Assembly: GCF_008079445.1 (NCBI RefSeq)
Contig: NZ_VRYH01000004.1
Coordinates: 124,001 to 188,000, forward strand
DNA length: 64,000 nucleotides
From: Aidingimonas lacisalsi
GTDB lineage: Bacteria > Pseudomonadota > Gammaproteobacteria > Pseudomonadales > Halomonadaceae
Direction of reading: 5' to 3'
Shown here: one piece after another, positions 57,508-64,000 of the stretch
Layout of the letters: every line of letters starts with the position of its first letter
How positions within the stretch are numbered: the first letter of the stretch is position 1
The notes under the pieces: model-generated
Told to the model about the DNA's origin: nothing
The model's database searches: none
The model's input: the letters and a program-made list of their open reading frames with translations, nothing else
Made by a program: the position numbers and the translations under genes

Positions 57508-59187
57508 ATGAGCCATGACAGCACCACGGCCCCGAATTTCATCCGCAACCAAATTCGCGATGAGATCGATGAAGGCAAGGTCGACAAGATAGTTACGCGT
57601 TTTCCTCCGGAGCCGAACGGGTTCTTGCATATCGGGCATGCCAAGTCGATCTGTCTGAACTTTGGACTGGCAGAGCAATTCGGTGGCGACTGTCATTTGC
57701 GCTTTGACGATACCAATCCGGCCAAGGAAGAACAGCAATACATTGATGCTATCAAAGCGGATGTCACATGGCTGGGCTTCGAGTGGGCGGGCGATGTTCG
57801 CTACGCGTCCGACTATTTCGATCAGTTGTATGCCTGGGCGCAGCATCTGGTTCGTGAAGGCAAGGCCTATGTCGATGATCTCACGCCCGACGAGATTCGC
57901 GAGTATCGAGGTACGTTGACCGAACCCGGCAAACCGAGCCCTTACCGTGAGCGTTCGGTCGAAGAGAACCTGGAGTTGTTGGAACGCATGCGTGTCGGTG
58001 AGTTTGCCGAGGGTGACAAAGTCCTGCGTGCCAAGATCGATATGGCGTCGCCCAACATCAACCTGCGTGATCCCATCCTCTACCGTATCCGCCATGCCCA
58101 ACACCATCAGACTGGTGATAAGTGGCATATTTACCCATCCTATGACTTCACGCACGGTCAGTCGGATGCGATAGAAGGGGTCACTCATTCGGTCTGCACG
58201 CTGGAGTTCGAGGATCACCGTCCGTTGTACGAGTGGTTTCTCGAGAATCTGCCGGTGCCGTGCGTGCCCCGTCAGATCGAGTTCGCTCGCTTGAACATGA
58301 ACTATACGTTGACGTCCAAGCGAAAACTGAAGCTATTGGTCGATAATGGCATCGTCGACGGTTGGGATGATCCCCGTATGCCGACGCTCTCGGGCATGCG
58401 ACGTCGTGGCTATACACCGGCATCGATACGCAAATTCTGTGAAATGATTGGCGTGACCCGTGCCGATGGCGGCTTGGTCGATATTGCCATGCTTTACCAT
58501 GCCATCCGCTCTGATCTGGAGGATAACGCGCCACGTGCCATGTGTGTCCTCAAGCCCTTGAAAGTCGTCCTGACCAATGTGCCTGAAGGGTTCGAGGAAG
58601 TGTACGACGTGAAAGGGCATCCGGCACGTGACGATATGGCACCTCGACGAATTCCATTGACTCGAGAAGTCTGGATTGACCGTGACGATTTCATGGAAGA
58701 GCCCCCCAAGAAATTTTTCCGCCTTGCCCCGGGCAAGGAAGTCCGCTTGCGCAACAGCTATGTGATCCGCTGTGATGATGTGATCAAGAACGATGCCGGC
58801 GAGATCGAAGCGCTTCACTGTTCGGTCGATTTCGATACGCTTGGCAAGAATCCGGAAGGACGTAAGGTCAAGGGCGTGATTCACTGGGTGAGTGTGACCC
58901 ATGGTGTGCCTGTGGAACTGCGACTCTACGACAATCTCTTCCAGGTGGAACTGCCCGACAAGGACAAGGATGCCGATTTCCTCGAGCACCTCAATCCCGA
59001 GTCGCTGATCACGCTGGAAGGCGTCGCTGAACCCGGACTCAAGGATACGGCTCCCGAGACTCGTTTTCAGTTCGAGCGGGTCGGCTATTTCTGTGCCGAC
59101 CGCTATGCCCGGCGCGATAACAAGCTGGTGTTCAATCGCACCGTTGGACTCAAGGATACCTGGGCGAAAATGCAGAAGAAGAGTTGA
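57508..59187 (+). CDS. glnS: Glutaminyl-tRNA synthetase
   Basis: A 559-residue class I synthetase (E. coli 554). The HIGH motif is in [20 protein letters not shown], and the KMSKS-like motif is [13 protein letters not shown]. The GlnRS-specific C-terminal anticodon-binding barrels include [20 protein letters not shown] and [23 protein letters not shown] 57508 gives [20 protein letters not shown], and the longer frame to 57358 is not family-like. The stop is just before the cysS ATG, so the two synthetase genes are probably co-transcribed. Confidence 0.97.
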   Translation: MSHDSTTAPNFIRNQIRDEIDEGKVDKIVTRFPPEPNGFLHIGHAKSICLNFGLAEQFGGDCHLRFDDTNPAKEEQQYIDAIKADVTWLGFEWAGDVRYASDYFDQLYAWAQHLVREGKAYVDDLTPDEIREYRGTLTEPGKPSPYRERSVEENLELLERMRVGEFAEGDKVLRAKIDMASPNINLRDPILYRIRHAQHHQTGDKWHIYPSYDFTHGQSDAIEGVTHSVCTLEFEDHRPLYEWFLENLPVPCVPRQIEFARLNMNYTLTSKRKLKLLVDNGIVDGWDDPRMPTLSGMRRRGYTPASIRKFCEMIGVTRADGGLVDIAMLYHAIRSDLEDNAPRAMCVLKPLKVVLTNVPEGFEEVYDVKGHPARDDMAPRRIPLTREVWIDRDDFMEEPPKKFFRLAPGKEVRLRNSYVIRCDDVIKNDAGEIEALHCSVDFDTLGKNPEGRKVKGVIHWVSVTHGVPVELRLYDNLFQVELPDKDKDADFLEHLNPESLITLEGVAEPGLKDTAPETRFQFERVGYFCADRYARRDNKLVFNRTVGLKDTWAKMQKKS

Positions 59188-59189
59188 GC

Positions 59190-60572
59190 ATGCAGATCTA
59201 CAATACCTTGACCCGCCGCAAGGAAGCGTTTGTCCCGCTCGAGCCCGGCAAGATCCGCATGTATGTATGCGGTATGACCGTTTACGATTATTGCCATCTT
59301 GGTCATGCGCGCGTCATGGTGGCCTTCGACGTCATTACGCGTTTCCTGCGCGAGTCGGGATACGATGTCACGTATGTACGCAACATCACGGATATCGACG
59401 ACAAGATTCTTCGACGTGCCGAGGAGAACGGTGAACCGATCCAGGCTCTCACCCATCGGATGATCGATGCCATGCACGAAGACGAGTCGCGCCTGAATGT
59501 CCTCCGTCCCGACCAGGAACCTCGAGCGACGGCGCATATCGATGACATCGTCACCATGATCACTACCCTGATCGACAAGGGGTTTGCCTATTCGGCCGAG
59601 AATGGTGATGTCTACTATCGTGTCCGACGCTTCGAGGGATACGGCAAACTCAATAACCGCGATCTCGATGAGATGCGCTCCGGCGCTCGCATCGATGTCG
59701 ACGAGCACAAGGAAGATCCGCTCGATTTCGTGCTGTGGAAAGCCGCTAAACCCGGGGAAGCGAGTTGGCCATCACCATGGGGCGATGGTCGGCCCGGCTG
59801 GCACATCGAATGTTCGGCAATGTCGACATGTTGCTTGGGAAACACTTTTGACATTCATGGGGGAGGGCCGGATCTTACCTTTCCTCACCATGAGAACGAG
59901 ATCGCTCAAAGTGAAGCGGCGACAGGCAAGCACTACGTCAATACCTGGATGCACGCCGGGGCAGTGCGTGTCGACGACGAAAAGATGTCCAAGTCACTGG
60001 GCAATTTCTTCACGATACGCGAGATTCTCGAGGTCCATGACCCGGAAGTGGTGCGCTACCTGTTGGTTGCCAGTCATTATCGGAGCCCTATCAACTACTC
60101 CCTGGCGGCCCTGACCGACTCCCGTAAATCTCTCGAGCGTTTCTACAATGCGCTCGATGGCGTTACGCCGGAGGCAGGCACGGTCGACGACAGGTTCGCC
60201 CGGCGTTTCTCGGCCGCCATGGAAGATGACTTCAATACACCGGAAGCGCTGGCGGCATTATTCGACCTGACCCGAGAACTCAATCGGGCCAAGGCGGATG
60301 AGGCGGGCAATGAATCGGCCCTGGCCTATGAGTTGAAGCGCTTAGGGGCGGTGCTTGGACTGTTCGCGCAGCATCCGGCTGATTTCCTGCGCGGAGTACA
60401 GGGTGAATTGCCGATGAGCGAGACCGAGATCGAAGCACAAATTGCCAAGCGCCGTGATGCCAAACGTGCTCGAGACTTCGCGACAGCCGACAGGATTCGT
60501 GATGAGTTGGCGGCGCAAGGCATTATTCTCAAGGATTCCCGAGAGGGAACGACCTGGGTGGTGGATCGGTAG
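59190..60572 (+). CDS. cysS: Cysteinyl-tRNA synthetase
   Basis: A 460-residue class I synthetase (E. coli 461). The zinc site begins with [20 protein letters not shown] (HIGH motif as HLGH). Further zinc ligands are in [10 protein letters not shown] and [12 protein letters not shown]. The KMSKS loop is [20 protein letters not shown] choose ATG 59190, with AGAAGAG about 6 bases upstream; an in-frame TTG at 59184 would overlap the end of glnS. It begins 3 bases after the glnS stop codon. Confidence 0.97.
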   Translation: MQIYNTLTRRKEAFVPLEPGKIRMYVCGMTVYDYCHLGHARVMVAFDVITRFLRESGYDVTYVRNITDIDDKILRRAEENGEPIQALTHRMIDAMHEDESRLNVLRPDQEPRATAHIDDIVTMITTLIDKGFAYSAENGDVYYRVRRFEGYGKLNNRDLDEMRSGARIDVDEHKEDPLDFVLWKAAKPGEASWPSPWGDGRPGWHIECSAMSTCCLGNTFDIHGGGPDLTFPHHENEIAQSEAATGKHYVNTWMHAGAVRVDDEKMSKSLGNFFTIREILEVHDPEVVRYLLVASHYRSPINYSLAALTDSRKSLERFYNALDGVTPEAGTVDDRFARRFSAAMEDDFNTPEALAALFDLTRELNRAKADEAGNESALAYELKRLGAVLGLFAQHPADFLRGVQGELPMSETEIEAQIAKRRDAKRARDFATADRIRDELAAQGIILKDSREGTTWVVDR

Positions 60573-60619
60573 AAGGGTCACGCCTGCTCGAGCGTTGATC
60601 ATCGTGACAGGATGAGTTC

Positions 60620-60648
60620 CTGACACCGGGATATCGCTTCATTATACT
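60620..60648 (+). promoter_or_regulatory. Sigma-70 promoter of the osmolyte transporter operon
   Basis: CTGACA and TATACT are separated by 17 bases, each 5 of 6 to consensus, about 35 bases before the binding-protein ATG. No separate osmotic or sigma-38 signature could be established. Confidence 0.8.
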
Positions 60649-60683
60649 GCAGGCATATTGGTCGCGGATGGGGGAGTTTCCCT

Positions 60684-61595
60684 ATGAACAGGATCTCATT
60701 GGGCGTTGCGGTGGCTGTCGGCGGGTGCATCATGCTGGGTACGGCTCAGGCCGATGAGCCGGTTGTCGTGTCGTCGAAGATCGATACCGAAGGGTCGGTA
60801 TTGGGCGAGTTGATCATCCAGACACTGGAAGACGGCGGTATAGCGACTCAGGATCGTCTTCAATTGGGTGGGACCAGCATCGTGCGGGAAGCCATCATTG
60901 CCGGTGAGATCGACATCTATCCGGAATATACGGGGAATGGCGCCTTCTTCTTCGATCGCGAGGATAGCGATGTATGGAAGGACGCCGATGCAGCCTATAA
61001 GGAAGTCAGGCAGCTCGATGGCGAAGAGAACGATCTTGTCTGGTTGACACCGGCCGATGCCAACAATACGTGGGCCATGAGTGTGCGTGGCGACCTGGCG
61101 CGCGACCATGACCTGAAAACGCTGGAAGATCTTGCCACTTATCTTGACGAGGGTGGCGAGTTCAAGTTCGCTGCTGGCTCCGAATTCGTCGAATCTCCTT
61201 CGGCATTGCCGGCGTTTCAGGAGGCCTATGGATTCGAACTCTCGTCGGATCAGTTGGTCGTGCTGTCAGGCGGTAATACCGCGGCCACATTGCGCGCCGC
61301 TGCCAGACAGACCGATGGCGTGAATGCGGCTATGGCCTATGGGACCGATGGTGGCCTGGATGCTCTCGATCTGGTGGTCCTCGAAGATTCTCTCGGTGTT
61401 CAGCCCGTCTATCAACCGGCTCCAGTGGTACGTCAGGACGTACTGGACACCTATCCTGATATCGAGACGTTGCTTGAACCCGTCTTCTCGGCGCTGGACC
61501 TGAAAACACTGCAACGCCTCAATGGCAAAGTGGCTGTACAGGGTGCCGATGCGGCTGACGTCGCCGCCGAGTTTCTCGAGTCAATGGACGATTGA
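60684..61595 (+). CDS. Osmolyte (glycine betaine/choline) ABC transporter substrate-binding protein, OsmF-like
   Basis: A 303-residue periplasmic protein with a signal peptide (VAVAVGGCIMLG, cut at AQA/DEP, about residue 23). The mature chain follows the OpuAC/OsmF pattern: SSKIDTEGSVLGELIIQTLE, EIDIYPEYTGNGAFFFDRED and SALPAFQEAYGF. The YPEYTG motif is typical of the choline/betaine-binding subgroup. It starts a four-gene operon in the E. coli order yehZ(osmF)-yehY-yehX-yehW. E. coli OsmF binds betaine weakly, so the true ligand is not certain; a compatible solute is likely in a halophile. Confidence 0.88.
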   Translation: MNRISLGVAVAVGGCIMLGTAQADEPVVVSSKIDTEGSVLGELIIQTLEDGGIATQDRLQLGGTSIVREAIIAGEIDIYPEYTGNGAFFFDREDSDVWKDADAAYKEVRQLDGEENDLVWLTPADANNTWAMSVRGDLARDHDLKTLEDLATYLDEGGEFKFAAGSEFVESPSALPAFQEAYGFELSSDQLVVLSGGNTAATLRAAARQTDGVNAAMAYGTDGGLDALDLVVLEDSLGVQPVYQPAPVVRQDVLDTYPDIETLLEPVFSALDLKTLQRLNGKVAVQGADAADVAAEFLESMDD

Positions 61596-61633
61596 CATCG
61601 TGGGGCGAGTTCATCAGGGGCCGGGAGTGACCG

Positions 61634-62806
61634 GTGATCCGGTCTCCATCCAATAGCGTTCTCGTCACGTTGATGCTGGCAGCGTTGCTAACGTTGCTGG
61701 CAGTCGATGTGGCGACCCTTCAGCCCAACCGAATCGTGGCGGGAGAGGGCTATTCGCTGCGTGCGATCATGGGCCTGGACGGTTTGCTGCTGTCACTTCT
61801 TCCATTCATGTTCGCGACCTGGCTGGCCTGGTTCGCGAATGCCCGCCGTTATGTCGTGATAGTCGTCATCCTGCTTGTCTACTGGGTGTCATGGCCCTGG
61901 GGCATGAGTCTTTTTGCGCAGGCAATGATCGAACCCGGCCAGCAAGCTGCGCGTGTCGGTATCGGTCCGGGACTGTGGGTCTTGCTTTTCCTGCTGTTGC
62001 TCATGGTGCTGGAAGTGCAGACAAGACTGGGTATGCCTCATCTTGGGCGTTGGCTGCTGTGGTCGGCGATTCTCGTGTCGGTGGCAGTACCATTCTGGTC
62101 GGGAGTGCTGAACGACCTGGCATTGGTGCGTGAGTATCAAGGTAATGCCGACGACTTTGCGGCGGCGTTGCAGTATCACACTCTGCTTGTGGGCGCGGTG
62201 GTGGTCATCAGCTTGACGCTGGCTGTGGCTATGGCGTTGGCGATGCGGTCCCATGACGGCTTGAAGAGAAGCGTCTTTGCCATCCTCAGTGTCATCCAGA
62301 CCATCCCGAGTCTGGCGTTGTTCGGGTTGTTGCTTGCACCGTTGGCTTGGTTGTCATCGCAATTTCCACTATTGGCCGATCTAGGCGTGCAGGGTATCGG
62401 TTGGGCGCCGGCAGCGTTGGCATTGATCGGTTATAGCCTGCTGCCGATGACACGTAACACCTATGTCGCGCTGGACAGTATCGATCCCAATGTGACCGAA
62501 GCGGCACGTGGCATGGGAATGAGTCGTTGGCAGGTCTTCTTTCACGTCAGATTGCCGCTTGCTCTACCTGTCATCGTCGAAGGCATACGGATCACCAGTG
62601 TTCAGGCAATTGGCCTGGCTGCCGTGGCGGCACTGATCGGGGCGGGGGGACTCGGTACCTTCGTGTTTCAGGGACTTGGCCAGGCGGCCATGGATCTGGT
62701 GCTGCTGGGTGCCGTTCCGATCATCGTCATGGCGGTATTGGTCGACATGGCATTGAGTGGGTTGGCCGCAGTGTGCCGACGAGGGGTAGCGAATGCAGAA
62801 CCATGA
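61634..62806 (+). CDS. yehY: Osmolyte ABC transporter permease, YehY-like
   Basis: A 390-residue inner-membrane permease (E. coli YehY about 385). An N-terminal part of several helices (about 1-150) precedes the BPD_transp_1 core (about 185-380), whose cytoplasmic EAA loop is EAARGMGMSRWQVFFHVRLP. The following AIGLAAVAALIGAGGLGTFV segment is typical of the betaine/choline permeases. The start is GTG 61634 behind GGGAG 7 bases upstream. It overlaps the ATPase gene by 14 bases. Confidence 0.9.
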   Translation: MIRSPSNSVLVTLMLAALLTLLAVDVATLQPNRIVAGEGYSLRAIMGLDGLLLSLLPFMFATWLAWFANARRYVVIVVILLVYWVSWPWGMSLFAQAMIEPGQQAARVGIGPGLWVLLFLLLLMVLEVQTRLGMPHLGRWLLWSAILVSVAVPFWSGVLNDLALVREYQGNADDFAAALQYHTLLVGAVVVISLTLAVAMALAMRSHDGLKRSVFAILSVIQTIPSLALFGLLLAPLAWLSSQFPLLADLGVQGIGWAPAALALIGYSLLPMTRNTYVALDSIDPNVTEAARGMGMSRWQVFFHVRLPLALPVIVEGIRITSVQAIGLAAVAALIGAGGLGTFVFQGLGQAAMDLVLLGAVPIIVMAVLVDMALSGLAAVCRRGVANAEP

Positions 62807-63758
62807 CACGCCGACGATTGCGTTGGACGGTGTGACCAAGCGTTTCGGTGACGAATGTGCGGTTGACGATATCACGTTAGCAGTGAATCACGGTGAGCTG
62901 TGCGTACTGGTAGGCACGTCGGGATGCGGCAAGTCGACCACGCTGCGCATGATCAATCGACTCATCGAGCATAGTGATGGACAGATTCGTATCGAAGGGC
63001 AGCAGATCCGCTCGTTCGATCCTGACCAGCTCCGGCGACGCATAGGCTACGCCATTCAAAGCACAGGCTTGTTTCCGCACTGGTCAGTGTCTCGCAATAT
63101 CGGTCTTGTCCCCCGCTTGTTGAAATGGCCACCGGACCGGATTGCCGCGCGTGTCAGCGAATTGATGGCGATGCTGGATCTCGACCCGGAGACCTTCAGC
63201 GATAAGTATCCCGCACAGTTATCCGGCGGTCAGGCACAACGCGTTGGCGTTGCGCGGGCATTGGCCGCTGACCCCGATGTATTGTTGATGGACGAACCCT
63301 TTGGTGCTCTCGACCCTATCACGCGTGAATCGCTGCAGGATGAACTCCTGCACCTGCAAGGGCAGCTGAAGAAGACCATTGTCTTCGTGACTCACGATAT
63401 GGATGAGGCACTCAAACTGGCGGATCGTATCGTCGTGATGCGAGCTGGGCATATCGTTCAGCAGGGGAAGCCGGCGGACTTGCTCGCACGTCCGGCCGAC
63501 AGTTTCGTCGAATCCTTGTTGGGAGGCCGTGACCTTGGGTTGAAGCATGCCTCGCTGGTTCCGGTCGCCATGCGCATGAGTGCGTTGAATGGCGAATGTC
63601 TACCGGATGACGAGAGCGTACTCGATACGGATTCTTTGCGAGATGCCTTGTCGGTCATGCTGTGGCGGGATACGTTCCGTTTGTTGGTCAGGGATGTCAA
63701 CGGTAACCCTATCGGCATCCTGCATTGGCGTGATGCCATCCGTGGGGACGATGCGTGA
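62793..63758 (+). CDS. yehX: Osmolyte ABC transporter ATP-binding protein, YehX-like
   Basis: A 321-residue ABC ATPase. Walker A is VGTSGCGKSTTLRMINRL, the Q-loop is IGYAIQSTGLFPHWSVSRN, the signature is LSGGQAQRVGVARAL, and Walker B is PDVLLMDEPFGALDPITR with the H-loop FVTHDMDEALKL. After residue 245 a short C-terminal region resembles a single CBS-like regulatory domain, seen in osmotically controlled OpuA/YehX ATPases. The stop overlaps the next permease start (TGATG), so translation is coupled. Confidence 0.92.
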   Translation: MQNHDTPTIALDGVTKRFGDECAVDDITLAVNHGELCVLVGTSGCGKSTTLRMINRLIEHSDGQIRIEGQQIRSFDPDQLRRRIGYAIQSTGLFPHWSVSRNIGLVPRLLKWPPDRIAARVSELMAMLDLDPETFSDKYPAQLSGGQAQRVGVARALAADPDVLLMDEPFGALDPITRESLQDELLHLQGQLKKTIVFVTHDMDEALKLADRIVVMRAGHIVQQGKPADLLARPADSFVESLLGGRDLGLKHASLVPVAMRMSALNGECLPDDESVLDTDSLRDALSVMLWRDTFRLLVRDVNGNPIGILHWRDAIRGDDA

Positions 63759-64000
63759 TGTCGGTACGGCGGTCGAACATGCGCCTGATACTGTGGGGTC
63801 TGATGCTGACGGCTGCCGTGTTGGTCATTCCGCATCTGGATGTCTTGTTCAGGTTGTGGTTGCCGGATGCTCGTGAAGTCATCTATCGCCGCGACAGTTT
63901 CGTGTCGCTGCTCGGCAACCATCTTGCCATCGTGACTGCTGCCGGTTTGATTGCAACGCTGCTGGGCGTCGGAGCCGGTATCGCTGTGACACGTCACTGG
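63758..64000 (+). CDS. yehW: Second osmolyte ABC transporter permease, YehW-like (cut by window end)
   Basis: The ATG at 63758 overlaps the ATPase stop codon (TGATG) and opens a frame to the window end (81 residues). It begins MSVRRSNMRLILWGLMLTAA and contains REVIYRRDSFVSLLGNHLAI followed by VTAAGLIATLLGVGAGIAVT near the cut. The order and the GAGIAVTRHW ending match the YehW family, the second permease of this transporter. The BPD_transp_1 domain would continue past the window. Confidence 0.82.
   Translation, partial: MSVRRSNMRLILWGLMLTAAVLVIPHLDVLFRLWLPDAREVIYRRDSFVSLLGNHLAIVTAAGLIATLLGVGAGIAVTRHW

Overview
The window looks like chromosomal core sequence of a moderately halophilic gammaproteobacterium, most probably of the Halomonadaceae (Halomonas/Chromohalobacter type). 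This rests on gammaproteobacterial gene orders (tig-clpP-clpX-lon-hupB-ppiD, a ppsR/ppsA divergent pair, a yehZYXW-type osmolyte transporter), acidic extracytoplasmic proteins and a fairly high GC content. It is an inference from gene content; no rRNA marker is present. No insertion sequence, prophage, CRISPR array or integrase is visible.

Layout. 1-8.5 kb: the end of a glutaryl-CoA dehydrogenase gene with a class III CoA-transferase (glutarate/lysine catabolism), the PEP synthase regulator ppsR divergent from ppsA, a membrane-anchored glycerophosphodiesterase, rraA and a small outer-membrane barrel. 8.6-16.3 kb: acnB with its terminator, divergent miaE, and a very large BTAD/cyclase-like/AAA/TPR regulator. 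16.4-19.4 kb: a tightly overlapping queC-queE-queD-ykgJ operon (queuosine precursor synthesis) and an SRPBCC protein.

19.5-45.6 kb: one nearly uninterrupted flagellar block. flgA, flgM and flgN run leftward; flgBCDEFGHIJKL run rightward (rod, hook, L and P rings, junction proteins). fliFGHIJKLMNOPQR run leftward and converge on flgL (MS ring, switch, export ATPase, export gate). fliE is divergent from fliF, and a leftward flaG-ansA pair follows. Three close matches to a sigma-28 promoter with exact 11-bp spacing lie before flgM, flgK and flaG. They imply the usual hierarchy, in which export of FlgM frees FliA for late genes, and they put a cytoplasmic asparaginase in the late flagellar regulon.

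45.7-64 kb: folD, a tRNA operon (Pro-TGG, Arg-TCT and two identical His-GTG genes) with its own promoter, then the protein quality-control run tig, clpP, clpX, lon, hupB, ppiD. Heat-shock-like (sigma-32) promoters precede tig and lon, a sigma-70-like promoter precedes hupB, and terminators follow clpX and hupB. Leftward lpxH and ppiB, then rightward glnS and cysS follow. The window ends in a betaine/osmolyte ABC transporter operon (binding protein, permease, ATPase, second permease cut by the window edge) behind a good sigma-70-like promoter.

Most genes are ordinary housekeeping. The points most worth a second look are the catalytically degenerate cyclase-like regulator, the two-lobed QueD whose active-site parts seem divided between lobes, the AT-rich mosaic segment inside flgE, the module shared by FlgK and FlgL, and the flaG-ansA link.
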